Shown one piece after another: positions 36,805 to 50,049 of a DNA stretch of 64,000 nucleotides. Each line of letters starts with the position of its first letter. Positions within the stretch are counted from its first letter, which is position 1. Made by a program: the position numbers and the translations under genes. The notes beneath the pieces are model-generated. The model saw nothing but the letters and a program-made list of their open reading frames with translations. It did no database searches and was not told the origin of the DNA. This DNA comes from Vespa crabro (Eukaryota; Arthropoda; Insecta; Hymenoptera; Vespidae). Where the stretch lies: contig NC_060965.1 in NCBI RefSeq assembly GCF_910589235.1, forward strand, positions 5,115,792-5,179,791. Reading direction: 5' to 3'.

Positions 36805-36954
36805 AACTCTTATGGTGAAATACATAGCAAGGAAATAACGGTTTGTTAGGCAAATCAAGAATTCAAACTGTTTCTCTAATTCTACAATAATAAATGTCAA
36901 CGCTAAAGTAACGTAATAAATATTTTACATATTATATTTGTACATTTATATTTG

Positions 36955-36994
<40 letters not shown>

Positions 36995-38145
36995 GTCAAA
37001 AAATCGTTAATTAGAATATTTATTGAATATTAAAACAGGTGATAAGTTAAATGTTTAATTTATTTAAAACAAATCTCGTTGAAATTTTTTCAATAAACTA
37101 ATTTAATCGATTTTCAATATGATTTCAATTCGAAATGATCAATTTATAATTAATAATAACTAATAACAATAAGACGAATCTAGTTAACGTCTTCTTAAGG
37201 AAGTTAACTTTACTTGTATGAAACTTTGATCGTCGGTGAATACAGTGAACATTAATCATAGTCGAGCGAATGGTCGTGTCGCCGATCAGGGTAGAATCAA
37301 ACATGAATATCTAAAATACCGGAACCCTGAAACTCCTGCGGGTAAGACTAACTCAGAACTTCCATTTCCGCTTTCGACAGTCTTCCTGTTCTAATGTTGG
37401 AACGGATAAATCTGATTGCAATTTGCAGGAATTAGATGAGGTAGATGTATATAAAGATCATTTCAATAGAAAAATAAAAGAAGGAATAAGAATTATTATT
37501 AAAAAAAAAAAAAAAGAAAAAGAAAAAAAAATCTGATCTAATTCTTGACATTATTAAAATATACCTAAACATTTTATATACATATATATATATAAAATTG
37601 TCAATTATTGATAGAATTAATAATTATCAATAATTGATAGAAAAAAAATTTATAAAGTATATCTGCATGAAATAACGAAAAGTAGATATTAAAATATGAA
37701 TAAATATTACTTGCATTTAATAACAAAATTAGTTTCAATTTAAACTTGTTATTACATAACAAGTAGACACATAAAAATAAAAAAAAATATATATATATAT
37801 ATCCTGTATCTCTACAAATTTTTATATGAAATATAAATAATAGATATAAAAAAATATAAAATTTTTAGAGAGTATGAGAAAGAGGGGGAGAGAGAGAGAG
37901 CGGAATGTTCCAATTAAACTAAAGCAATTTACAATGATGCGTGATTTTATCATGTTCGCTAGACATTAATGCATCGATTTAAATGTATCCACGAAATGGA
38001 GATACATCGATCGACATGTCGAATCCATTTTGTATAATAACAAGACTACGTGTCTCCGACAACGAAGTTGCTCGTTTCTCATATCACCGAGGTAATGTCA
38101 AAACCGGCGCCAGCTTTCCGAATCTCTTTTCTCATCTCTTCTTTT

Positions 38146-38185
<40 letters not shown>

Positions 38186-38194
<9 letters not shown>

Positions 38195-38345
38195 TTTCCT
38201 CTTTATATACATACATATGTATATATACTTTTCTCTCTTCTTCTCTATCACTCTTTTCCTCTTTATCTCTCTTTCTCTTTCTTTCTTCTCTATCACTCTT
38301 TTCCTCTTTATCTCTCTCTCTCTCTTTCTTTCTTCACTCTCCCAT
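38186..38345 (+). repeat. Pyrimidine-rich tandem repeat with TCACTCTTTTCCTCTTTAT
   Basis: The box TCACTCTTTTCCTCTTTAT occurs at 38188, 38248 and 38293, embedded in CT-rich sequence that continues the (CT)n run at 38147-38187. It is likely a local expansion. Confidence 0.75.
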
Positions 38346-38549
38346 TCTCTATCTCTCTATTTCTCTATCGCGTATCTCGTTAAATCTTCTTCCCTCTATT
38401 CTTTTCAATGTTGATTAGATTGTATATAAATTCTGATTCTCAGCCTAAACAAACTTTCTTCTTTATTATTATCATAAAAAAAAATATCTATCAGTTTGGC
38501 CAATATACAATATTAACAATATAAAAAATTACTATTTTGATTGTTCACT

Positions 38550-38750
38550 TAGATATAAAATAATAAAATGTTTCAGTAAAAAAAAAAAAAAAGTATATTA
38601 TGTAACATATATATATATTTAAGTTATTATTTATTTTGATATAAAATAGATACTAAAAATTCTCAATAAAAAAAAAAAAAGTAATCTATTGTGTTATTTA
38701 TTTAAATATAATAAAGATGTTAAAAATTTTCAAGAAAAAAATTTATTTGA
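38550..38750 (+). repeat. Degenerate tandem repeat, 64-86 bp spacing
   Basis: Three copies of an ATATAAAATA...AAAATTCTCAATAAAAAAA-type block, at about 38553, 38639 and 38703, each ending in an A run then GTA or TTTA. Confidence 0.55.
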
Positions 38751-39460
38751 ATATATAGATTATTTCTATCAAACGCTTTCAATGAAAAATAATACGTTTG
38801 TTTGTTTAAATATAAATCCCTTTTGAAATATCGATAACATTCACTCATCAATTCAATCAAATATTTCGTTTATTTAAACAATATAATATTGTATATTTTA
38901 TAATTTTATTAATTAATTTTTTTATATACTTGTTCCTTTATCACTCTATGAAACATAATATTTACATATTTCATTTTCTTTTTCATTACCAAATAATTGT
39001 TGAGAATAAAACAAAAAAAAAGACTTTATCAATTGATATTTATTTGAAAAGAAGTGGAATAAAAAAAAAAAAAAAGAAATTGACTCGAATTGATATTGAT
39101 TTCGATTTTTAATATATTAAAAATCAAAAAATGAAATATGATTTTGATTGAAAGAAATCTATCAGAGAAGTGAATTGAAGATCTCTGAAAAAGGAATTTT
39201 GGAAAAATATCAAGGAGTGAAATAAAATTCAGAATTTATGCCATCGAGATATACTATTTTATGTTCGCGTTGATGTCGTTGGAGATGGATTTCGTTGAAG
39301 ACTATTCAAGAAATCCCTTCTGAAGTTTGCTTTTCAACTGCCAAGGACAAGTAAATCAATCAGATACTCAAGTAAGTTCGTGTAATATATCGTCTTGATC
39401 TCACGCAAGAGAACGATTAAGTGCGAACGTGCCAATCTTGATACACATTTTTCCTTTACT

Positions 39461-39499
<39 letters not shown>

Positions 39500-39945
39500 A
39501 CTCCTTTTCTTCTATTGCGAATCAAATCAAATCATTTTATTTTTATATCAAATTAAATGGAATTACATTTTATTTTTTATACAACAAAATACTTCTTGAA
39601 AGTTATATATAATTATTGTACAAATACAAATAAATCGGAATTGCACGTTTCTTAAAATATACCGAAATAAACTGATTGAAAAATGAATGAATTCTATGTA
39701 AAAAAAAAAAAAAGAAAGGAAAACGATATTTTTATAAACGCGTTTAACTTCACATTTATTTATTTAAATTAATTATGACTTGTTATTAATTATATCTTGC
39801 ATATACATATGTTAATTTACTGGAATCAATATTTAATTCATAAAAAAAATTTGTAGATAAGTAATAATTTTAATCCTTTTTTAACATTTTAATTATGTAT
39901 ATCTCGTTCACGTGTTTTTATATTGTATAATTAGAAAGAAGATAA

Positions 39946-39948
<3 letters not shown>

Positions 39949-39987
<39 letters not shown>

Positions 39988-39988
39988 T
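39949..39988 (+). repeat. (AAT)n microsatellite
   Basis: About 13 units. Confidence 0.92.
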
Positions 39989-40339
39989 AAATTAATTAGA
40001 AGAATAAGAAATCAATGAATGAGAATTAACGAAACTTTTTCAAATTTTGCGATATGCAATAAGTAAAACGAAAGCATCCTCTATCGTTAAAATTATTAAT
40101 TAAAAATGATTGGATATTATTAATATTAAAAATGATTAAAAATTCATAATTTTTTTTTTTTTTTATATTTAATTTTCAAATCAAAAACTATTTTTTCTAC
40201 ATATTATTAATCTTATCTAATACAGCATACAAACGTCTCATAAAAATAATGATTCAATAATTCATAAGTTTTAGGATTATTGAAATCCCATCGAAATAAC
40301 TCACGAAATCCCATAAAATTGATCATAAAAAAATATTCG

Positions 40340-40545
40340 AGGAAGTAACAACGAGTAAGAGACAGATAGAAGGGAAGAAAGATATGGAGAGAGAGAGAGA
40401 GAGAGAGAGGGAGAGAAGTGGAAGAGAGAAAAAGAGAGAGAAGAAGTGGAGGAGAGAAAAAGAGAGAGGAAGAAAGGAAGTGGGAGAGAAAAAGAAAGAG
40501 GAAGAAAGGAAGTGGAAGTGAAAGAAAGAGAGAGGAAGAAAGTAG
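40340..40545 (+). repeat. Polypurine minisatellite
   Basis: The block is almost free of pyrimidines except T in GTGG boxes. A 25-30 bp unit around GGAAGTGGGAGAGAAAAAGA recurs about four times after a (GA)n start. Confidence 0.7.
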
Positions 40546-42119
40546 TCGTGATTTTGAAGATAAAATGAAACGACTTCACTAAGAATCCAAAAAATATCCG
40601 ACTCTGGCTAGGTCGAATCGTGATTCTTGAGTGACCTTGACATCCTTTGTGATACAACTACTTCCGATTCTTGAAAGCTGAAGCAATAGTACAATCATGA
40701 TAAGGACACGCTTTAACACTATAGTAGTTTTTCTTTCACCGCAAGGTGAAACTTTTACTACCTTTTATAACTTTGTCCGGACGTTCGTAATTAATCTCTT
40801 AATTCATACTAAGTTTAATTGATACTAAAAATTCTTGATTAACAGTAATTACAATGATAGTTACTTTTAGAATAATTATTTGTTTCACAATAATAATAAT
40901 AATTATTATTATTAACTATTATTAAAAATACTGAGCTAATATGTTTTACGTTTATCGTAAAAAAAATTTTCGTGACCAATCTGAGAGAAAAAAAAAGAAA
41001 AGTAAAACAAATAAAAAGAAAGAAAGAAAGAAAGAAAAATCAGGGAAGAAGAGAGGGAGAGGTTGTTAACGTGAATCCAAAGAAAAAGTAGGTCAGATCG
41101 TCGTTCGGATAACACGTTCGACCATCTCCTGCCTCGAATTTTCTTTCATATTCAACTCTCTTGACGTTTTATTGTGTGCTGAGTGATGTGTCTGTGTGTG
41201 TGTGTGTTTATGTTTGTTTGCTTGCTTGCGTGCGTACGTACATGTGTGTGTGTGTGTTTGCGTGCATACTCACATGAGTTGTTCACCGAGTAAATAATTG
41301 CTGGAAAAATCAAAGTAGAAGAGAGCATACTCGGTACCGTTCTTCCTGAATAATTATCGTATTATAGTTACATTACGTGTACCAGTTTCGTGCCGAAAAC
41401 AATTTTTCTATTTTTTCTTTGTTCCGTATTTTGTTCTCCTCTCCTCTCCTCTCTTCCCTTTCCATCCCTTCTCTTCTCTTCTCTTCTTATTTTTTATGTT
41501 CTTTCTTTTCTTTCTTTTTCATTTTTTTATTTTCCCTTTTTTACAAGGATTTATTGTAGCTTTTGTTCCAATTTTAATCAGAAAAAAAGACACGCATGTA
41601 TTTCTTCCTGATTAAAATAAAGATAATAATAATATAATAATAAGTTAATAATAATAATAACGAGTGTTTAGTTTCATCAAGATCGTGATGTTAATTACGT
41701 GTGATTAATTGCGTTAATTTTCTCTTTCTTTCTTTCTTTTTTCAATTATAAATAATTAATTTGATAAATTTATTATAATATGATTAGAATAATAAATAGT
41801 ACGAGCAATTAATTAATTTTATTAAATATGTTGATTTTAATCGTGGAAAATATTAATTCACAAATATTTGTTAATATGAAATGAGCGAAGCAATTATATA
41901 TTTACAAGTTTCTACGAAGAAGATAAATAAATTAACAATGGCAAACAGTATTTGTGAAATATAAAAGAAAGAAAAAAAAAAGAAGAAGAAGAAGAAAAAG
42001 AAGTAAATATTAGAAAAATTAGAAAAATGTACACGCTAGATGTAATAAGCTTAATTAAAAAAAAAATACTATTTAAATCTAATTCACTAAAATATTCGAG
42101 AATGTTTAAAAATACAATA

Positions 42120-42700
42120 ATCCTCTTTTTATACAAGTCTTTCGAATCTAATAAAATTCTAATCTCAAATAAAACAAGAAAAAACACGCTTATTACATTT
42201 TTCTCCAATGAATTATCCCCATTAATTTTTTTAATCTCTAACATCATAAATTTTAATCTTATTGAAAGCACAATTATTTTCCTATAAAAAAAAAAAAAGA
42301 AAAAAGCAAATTTAATTTACAAAATCTAACATCTAACATTACAAATCCTTTAAAGAAAATCTAATTAGTGTAAAAATAAAATTATCTTACCGTAAAAACA
42401 TTTCAAATCTAATAAAATTCTAATGTAATTGAAAATACACGATACTTTATACCCATTAATTATTATTATATTCATTTAATTTATCAAATTTAATATCTAA
42501 CGTTAGAAATTCTTTTAAAAAAATAATACCTGCCTGTAAATAATGAAATTATCATTTTCCTGCAAACATTTCAAATCTATTAAGGAAAGAAAGAAAGAAA
42601 AAAAAACTATCTAATTCAATTTTTAAACACAATAATACAAAGTTTTATCAAAAGATAATTTAATTTAATTTATTCGATCTAATATCTAACCTTTTAAATC
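42120..42700 (+). repeat. Degenerate tandem repeat, about 165-190 bp unit
   Basis: A box TTTCAAATCTAATAAAATTC recurs in variants at about 42140, 42401 and 42569. A second box, ATCTAACNTT followed by AAAT, recurs at about 42329, 42493 and 42683. The ordered recurrence supports a decayed tandem array. Confidence 0.6.
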
Positions 42701-43195
42701 GTCGATTAAGCAAATTGCAACGAACAGTCATTATTTCCTTTGTTTCCGATTACAAATGACTACAAATAGGATATATATATATATATATATATATATACTC
42801 TATATAAAAGACAAGTTGGTTGGTTCATTGATGACATTTAGATCGGATCGAGTATCCAGAGACTGAAACGAGATCAATGACACGAATACGATACTCGCGA
42901 GGATAATAATGTCCGTCCTAAGGGATTAACATGTTCACGGGACACGAGGACAGATCTGTAATTAATCGTGTGATAATTAAGGGAGATTACAAGGACGACG
43001 ATATGGCTATCCGATCGATTTCTCGAATGCGATCCTTTCCGGCTTTTCAACGAACATGTTGAACGATAACGATCCTTCTTTCTATAGCTTGATAAATTGA
43101 ACTTTTATAACTTATAATTCGTCGATAACGAACTCTAGTTATCTTTTACGTTATCGTATAACATATTGTGTGTGGGTATGTGCGTAAATATGTAC

Positions 43196-43196
<1 letters not shown>

Positions 43197-43267
<71 letters not shown>

Positions 43268-43275
43268 GTCTCTCT
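43197..43275 (+). repeat. (CT)n microsatellite
   Basis: About 32 pure CT units, then CTGT variants. Confidence 0.95.
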
Positions 43276-43895
43276 AATTATAGTTAATATAAATATAAAT
43301 AATAAGTATATATATATATATATATATATTTATATTATGAATTGATTTTTAAAAATTTATAAAATTTGTTTCCGCTTTTTCAATCAACTATTATTTATTT
43401 TATACTTTTTTGTAGAATCTAAGATATACATATTTTTATAGAATAATAATAATTTATGATTTTATAAAAAAAATATATATATATATATTTTAAAGAAATA
43501 TTTCTTGTTTTTATTGTATTTCTGTTTCTCCCTTATTCTTTCTCTCTTTCTTCCTCTCACTCTCTCTCCGTCTCTTTCTCTTTTAATATTACATATGCAT
43601 TGATTTTTAAAAATTTATAAAATATGTTGAATTTTTTTACCTATTATTATTTATTTCATACTCTTGTTTTTTTTATTTTTTTATTTTTATTTTTATATAT
43701 TTATTTATTTTTTTTTTTTTGGAAATAAAGATATTTTATAAAAAAGAGAGAGAGATACATCTATAAAGAATTATAACGCACATAGGAATACTTTTTATAT
43801 GTTTACTATATTTTTACCTCTCTTGCGGGACTATTAAATCGTTACAACGACTGACATTGATCGTGAATGCTTTTTCGAGAGAAAAAGAAGAAGAG

Positions 43896-43896
<1 letters not shown>

Positions 43897-43969
<73 letters not shown>
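43897..43969 (+). repeat. (GA)n microsatellite
   Basis: About 34 units. Confidence 0.95.
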
Positions 43970-43976
<7 letters not shown>

Positions 43977-45111
43977 GAGAAATTATTATAGTCGTTACTC
44001 TTATTGTTAAAATACAGCTATGACCTTTATAAATGAAAACTGTCAACGATTTGTAAATATTTTTTATACACAATTTTCGTACACAATTTTTTTACACATT
44101 TTTTTCTACACATTCTTTGTACACAATTTTTCTACACATTTTTTGTCTATTTCATTATTAATAGTTTACATTTAAATAATTATCTGTGAATTTTATCGTT
44201 AAATATTATGTCAAAAGTATTAATAGTAATTCAATGAAATATAATTTTTAATAAAATAAGAAATAAGAGAAGTTAATCATCTATATATTTTCTTTTTCTA
44301 TTGTTCTAATTATTATCAAATCTATTAAAAAGTTGTATACATTTTAGTGAAAGATAAATTAATTGTACTCTTCAGTAAACATAATATTTAATTAGTTTAT
44401 TTGATTTAAAAGAAAAAAAATGTATAACCAAGCAATCTTTCTAATTATAATTGTCAAAAAGATTAATCTCCGTTGTTATTTAATAACTCAATTATGTTTA
44501 AACATATGATCATTATTTTTAATAAAAATAGTTACTATATATAATAAAGTATAAATGCGTAATAAAAACGATGTAATTACCGACACAATCTAAAAACTTA
44601 ATTATTTATATAGATCAAATTATTTCAATTATACCGATCAATAATTTTACGAAACACTTCACACATCGATTAATAAAATTTTAAATCGGAGAAATTTTAA
44701 AATTCATACTAATATTCGAGATACGCGTTTGCGCCAATTAAAAAGTACAAAAGAAAAAAAAAATAATGAACAAACAAATAAATATTGTAAATAAATATAA
44801 AAGAAAACGAGAATAAAAAAGAATCATCCATTAGCCAACGAAACAAAGGAGCTTAAAAAAAAATAAAAAAAAAAAAAGCACGAAATAGAAAAATAACAAA
44901 GAAAAAATAAAAAAATAAAAAAATAAAAAAATAAAAAATTGTAAATATTGTAAAGTCTAATATTTCTTTTGATAACCATGAAAGCAGATTTCGCGTCGGG
45001 ATTTTCAATGTCCCAAACGTTATATGCGCATCAATAACGATCTGTGGCTACTAGAATCGTTTTCTGTTGTGTGGAGTATATGTATGTACATACATACACA
45101 CAGATTGACGG

Positions 45112-45282
45112 AAACTGAGAGAGAAATGGAGAGAAAGAAAAAGAGAGAAAGAGAGAGGAGAGAGAGAGAGAGAGAAATGGAGAGAAAGAGAAAGATATAT
45201 ATGTATATGCGCGTGTGTGTGTATATATATGTGTATATATATATATATATATATAGGAAGATAGATAGATAAAAAAACAGAG

Positions 45283-45357
<75 letters not shown>

Positions 45358-45360
45358 AAA
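45112..45360 (+). repeat. Compound (GA)n/(TA)n/(GA)n block
   Basis: GA-rich imperfect repeats (45112-45195), a TATG/TG/TA segment (45196-45255), a GATA stretch, then a (GA)n run of about 30 units (45289-45348). Confidence 0.92.
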
Positions 45361-45522
45361 TGAGAGCAAAACGAAAGGCAGCAGGTTTACCAATGTGGTT
45401 TTTACCTCACTGTGCTTTCAACCTATTCGTTGACGTAACTCTCAGTCGTAAAACGTTGACCAGAAAATGTGTTGAAGTGGAATACATGTATTGTAGATAA
45501 AAAGTATCTATCTGTTAAAGAA

Positions 45523-45559
<37 letters not shown>

Positions 45560-46124
45560 AATGGCGAGAAACAAATAAAAGGAGGAAAAGAGAAGGATTT
45601 CACAGAATGCAAATCAGTGCAACGAAAAAGGCACATAGTTCGTAACCGCTACACAAAACCACCAAAGGACCCCTACAATTCTTACCCCTCATCTCGATCG
45701 AAAATGAACGCATAAAGTTTCACAAATAAAAGGGTTGGACAATGAGAAAAACCCTTTTTTATCCCCTCATCCTTTCACCTCCCTTATTCTCCGAACTCTC
45801 TCATCCTTCTCGAACCAACCTTCTCTCCCATCATCTTCTTTCCTTTCGATACTTTCCTTCGAAATCTCTCTCATTGGACTCAATTTATTGGACCAAACCT
45901 ATTTTTATCTTCGAAGGACTCAATCATCGGAATCGACTTGTCGGTAATCATCTTCAAAAGCTTTAATTACCTGCTATTATTTCTCTTGTCGTTTACAGCG
46001 ACTCACGTTTGCGGATTTTTTTGTATGTTGAAATCTTTATAATTAGGGGAAAAAAAAGAAAAAAAAAAGAAAACAAAAGAAAAATTGGAAAAAGTAAAGG
46101 AAGGAAGGAAGGAAGGTAGGAAAG

Positions 46125-46133
<9 letters not shown>

Positions 46134-46174
<41 letters not shown>
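46134..46174 (+). repeat. (GA)n microsatellite
   Basis: Preceded by four GGAA units at 46100-46116. Confidence 0.93.
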
Positions 46175-46178
<4 letters not shown>

Positions 46179-46560
46179 TTCGCAATTATTAATACAATAT
46201 GATATGATATTTATTTGTAATGTATGTATATATAAAAAGAATTATATATTATATTGATAAAATATTATGTAAAGAATAAAATGATGCAATTTAATATCAT
46301 TGGCAAACGCACAAAAGAATACGTAGTTTGTGATTATATAGTAACACATGAAAGTAAATAAAAATTTCATGTGATGAAATATAAATGATTTTCTTCTTTT
46401 TTTTTTTCGTTTTATTCATTTCAAAATTATAAAATTCATTTATTATCAAAAGCATCAATTAACATTCTATAAAATTGTTTATATAAATTAAAATTAATAC
46501 TTAATTAATATATATATATATATTTAAATTGAAATTAAAAATGATATAACTTTCAAAATG

Positions 46561-46599
<39 letters not shown>

Positions 46600-46612
46600 A
46601 ATGAAATATATA

Positions 46613-46859
46613 CATGGTGTCGGTAAAATGACCCATACTTCAGGAGTGTATCGAGGGAACTCTATGGAATAACTTTTTAATAAAAACCAATGACCGTCAT
46701 GACCAACTGCATTTGTGATTTTACTTTTCTTTTTTTTATTTGTTTTTCTTTTTTTTCCATTTTCTCTTCACGAATATTAAGTTGTTATTAAAAAGTTGCA
46801 CTATGGGATACCCCTCGATACGCTTTTAAAATATGGGTCATATCTTTTGGGACACCCTG
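46613..46859. mobile_element. MITE, Tc1/mariner type, 247 bp
   Basis: The element has imperfect terminal inverted repeats of about 73 bp. The left arm (46613-46685) starts CATGGTGTCGG; the right arm (46786-46859), read in reverse, starts CAGGGTGTCCC. Both contain ATGACCCATA, GTATCGAGGG and AACTTTTTAATA in the same order. TA dinucleotides flank both ends (46611-46612 and 46860-46861), as expected for a Tc1/mariner TA target duplication. The spacer of about 100 bp is T-rich and noncoding, so this is a non-autonomous element. A poly-A run lies just to its left at 46565-46598. Confidence 0.85.
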
Positions 46860-47883
46860 TAACTGAATATGACGTGAATGTTGTTGCGAAAAAAAAAAGA
46901 AAAAAAAGAGAAAAAGAAACTATTTCGAATTTTTAGAAATTTTGAAAGTGAATGTAGGATGAAGGATAGGTAAATAGAGCTCTTCACTTTTTTATGATGA
47001 AACGTAAACTACGAAAGGATTTAAACGAGGGTGGATGCTTAAAGGGCTACTAGAAAGGGGTTGGAAAACAGAAGTTTCTGTGTTATCGATCGCTAGAAGG
47101 TAACTTTCTATGACTCAGCCAAGGTCAAGCTATTAGTCGGAGTCACACGATCTCCTCTTATTCTCTCTTCTTCTCTCTTTTTCTTCTTCTTCTTCTTCTT
47201 CTTCTTATTCCTTGACTAGAAAATGCTCAAAAGTAGCTTAAGAAGTTATCGATCTTACCAAAAGGCTAGTAAAGTTTACAAATTTTCGGATTTAAATTTT
47301 AATCCTTTATGATTTGGAAATATTTTCTACGTTTTTTCTTTTTTTTTTTTTTCATTCATAAATCTCATTAAAATGATAATTTGTTTTTTTGTTCAATTGA
47401 AAAGAAATAAAAAAATAAAATTTTTCTTTGAATGTATATCATGGAACTCCGTTCATATCAAGAAATATCAATTAATCTCGATTTAAATAAAAATATTCGA
47501 TGCATCACATTTCGATTTGTATCCATTAAAATTCGTGCCCTTTTAGATAACATGCAAAAAGCAAAAAGAAAAAAAAAAAAAGAAGGAAAGAAAAAATACA
47601 TGCAAAAGTTATATTCGTCATTAAATATTAATTAAAAATTAATACGAAATTTATTATTTGAATAATTTAATATTTTTCCTTAAAAATATCATACTAATGA
47701 TAAATAAATATTATATTATATTAAAGGTACAAAAAAAAAGAGAAAAATGTGCATTTTTCAATTTAAGAAATAAAAAAAAAATAAAAACAATTTTTTTTTC
47801 CTTTTTCATTTCATAATTCATTAATATATAACATAACATTTATTACATATTTCTTTTCTCGAACTTTTGCATGTTACTTTATA

Positions 47884-47888
<5 letters not shown>

Positions 47889-47934
<46 letters not shown>
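47889..47934. repeat. (TA)n microsatellite
   Basis: About 23 units. Confidence 0.93.
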
Positions 47935-47939
<5 letters not shown>

Positions 47940-49078
47940 TTTGAATAAATAAAACATAGTAGTTTATCTTTTATACGAAATAGGTGGATTTCTCTATCAC
48001 ATCCATCATAGTTCTGAAACGTTAGATGGTTACCGACTAGCAGACGTGCTTGCTTTCTGACCGTATGCACAGCTCACGTACTATCGACACATAAATAATG
48101 CACATGATCGATCGATCATCAATGTAAATATAATTTCGAAAAGACGAAGGAAATACCTCTCAACGTTTATTTTAGATACCAATATTCCGATTACGTATTT
48201 CGTATTATAATATTTTAAATTTGCACGTGCTAATTGAAGTTTTACGTTAATATGATATGATATGATAAAAATATTTAAAGATATTAATATTAATGATGTA
48301 AAAATTTTAATGAATAGCAATTAATGTAATTAATAGATTTTTAGGTATTCATCGATGTTGTAAATATAAAATACTTAAATTTAGAAAATGTTTATTGAGT
48401 ATTAATAAAAATTTCTAATATTATAACTTTTAATTATTCTTATTGTTGTTAAAACATTTAGAAATTCATTATTTAAATAATTTTTCATTGCTATAACGAT
48501 TAATAATATAGACCATTCAAATGACTATAAAATTTCTAAATATTATTTCTAATAATTTCAAAAATAAAAACAATTTTTAAAGAGTTATAAAAGTTTTTTA
48601 ATTATTATTTTTATATTGTTCCAAAGATTAACGATTTAATAACATAAAAAAAAAAAAAAAGAAACAATATATATATGATTTTGAAAACCTCATGAACTTT
48701 TTAATAATTATTTCTAATAATACTGAGAATTATTTTCAATCCGTACAAAAACCTATTTAAAAATTAATATATAAATAAATCTTAATTTATTCTGAATTAT
48801 TAATTATTCTATGAATTTTCGATACGATCTAAATAGAAAATAAATTTGAGAAAAATATCAACCAAAGTTTTCATATTATCACTGCCAGAGATGATAACAA
48901 AAACGTTTTAACTAGAAAGTAGATAAACGTTTTTCTCATACCCGCGACGACGTTCGCTTCCTCAATTCTCTCCAAGCACTTATTTCTATATAGTTCTACC
49001 ATGATGATTTTACCAAGATTCTTCATTATCGTTTTTGAAGAGAACGACGATAAAGATATCTCTCGAGTATCGACTTAC

Positions 49079-49186
49079 CAGGTGTAAAGTTGACAGGCTT
49101 CTCCTTGAACCCAAGACAACTAACGTAGAAATGACCCAGCTTCTCGAAGACACCAACCATTCGACCGGTTTCGTTTATTAACATTT
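49079..49186 (-). CDS. M13 peptidase exon (first recognised): FYVSCL segment
   Basis: This 108-bp exon starts after acceptor ATTTCAG (two bases finish a codon begun upstream) and ends at donor G|GTAAGT, phase 1. It encodes about 35 residues, beginning MLINETGRMVG and containing EKLGHFYVSCLGFKEKP. The FYxSC motif matches the place in M13 enzymes where the helix before the first large lobe ends with a conserved cysteine that pairs with a distant one in the ectodomain. Two N-glycosylation sequons (NET, NFT) fit an extracellular location. The next exon completes the valine codon (G|TT). No exon to the right was recognised, so the first part of the protein is missing. GC content is well above the surrounding sequence. 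Confidence 0.85.
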
Positions 49187-50014
49187 CTGAAATAAAATAA
49201 AAAAGAAAAGAAAAAAAAAAAGAAAAAAAAATAGAACAAATTGGAATTAGTTAATCAAATTTTCTATATCGATCTAACGATACAAAATCATGAAGAAAAA
49301 TTGTTAATAATATTTATGATTAATAAGAATTATTTTTTTTTATTTTTTCTTATTTTTCTTTTTTTTTTTTTTTTTATTATATTAATCAATTAATATCAAC
49401 AAATTTGACGATACAATCGTAAATAAAATTTTGATATGATTGTTTTGAAAATATTAATGATTACAAAAAATAGATTTTTCATAAAAATCTAATTTTCTCA
49501 TGTTTGCTAACGAATCAATGAAAACTAATGAATTCAATAAATAATCGTATATTGATTCTATATATACTATCTCTCTCTGTCTCTCTCTTTTTCTTTTTTG
49601 AATTCTAAATCTTAAATTTTAAATCAATTTCTATCTCAACATTGTCTGATGGATCAACAAATAACAGATCAAACATTTCGTACTTTTATTAAAAAAATAT
49701 TTTATTATATATATATATATATATTTTAAATTGTTTAATAGAAAATTTCATTAAAATTTCATTACAATTTCATTAAAATTTCATTAAAAAATTTAATAGC
49801 ATAACAATAAATTATTTGCAATAATATATTAATTTCAACTACGAATATTTTTCTATATCATTTGAAATTAAATTTTTATAATAAGAATTTAATGCTCATT
49901 GCAGAAAATTGATCGACTTACTATATAATAAAAGAATCTATTTTTTTTTTTTTTTTTTAATCATCAATTGTCATTCGAACATTCATATATAAAGACAAAC
50001 TTCGCGTACGCGTG

Positions 50015-50018
<4 letters not shown>

Positions 50019-50048
<30 letters not shown>
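50019..50048 (+). repeat. (CA)n microsatellite
   Basis: About 14 CA units. Confidence 0.92.

Positions 50049-50049
<1 letters not shown>

Larger units (their letters stand above)
31874..49078 (-). other. Large intron, 17.2 kb
   Basis: Lies between exon 49186-49079 and exon 31873-31659, with a GTAAGT donor and a TTTTTTCAG acceptor. It contains composite repeat copy B (32.94-34.51 kb), the TATG array (35.6-35.8 kb), degenerate tandem repeats at 38.55-38.75 and 42.12-42.70 kb, and a MITE (46613-46859). The rest is AT-rich unique sequence and microsatellites. Moderately GC-richer stretches at 35.04-35.22, 37.2-37.45, 42.83-43.10 and 47.0-47.16 kb have no exon I can defend. Confidence 0.75.
1781..49186 (-). 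other. M13 neprilysin-like metallopeptidase gene, partial, six exons
   Basis: Six minus-strand exons spread over 47 kb join into one open reading frame. Exon/intron phases run 1-0-0-0-0-2 in transcript order and every border fits GT/AG. The joined product of about 277 residues matches the order of landmarks in the N-terminal ectodomain domain of M13 peptidases (neprilysin, ECE and relatives), which are type II membrane zinc peptidases cutting small extracellular peptides. The transmembrane start and the first ectodomain cysteines are not seen and should lie to the right. The HExxH zinc site and the GENIAD-type segment should lie to the left, so catalytic competence cannot be judged here. The match is by motif order, not close identity; the segment encoded by exons 21080-20985 to 2354-2256 is poorly conserved. 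The assignment to M13 is confident; the subfamily is not. Confidence 0.82.
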
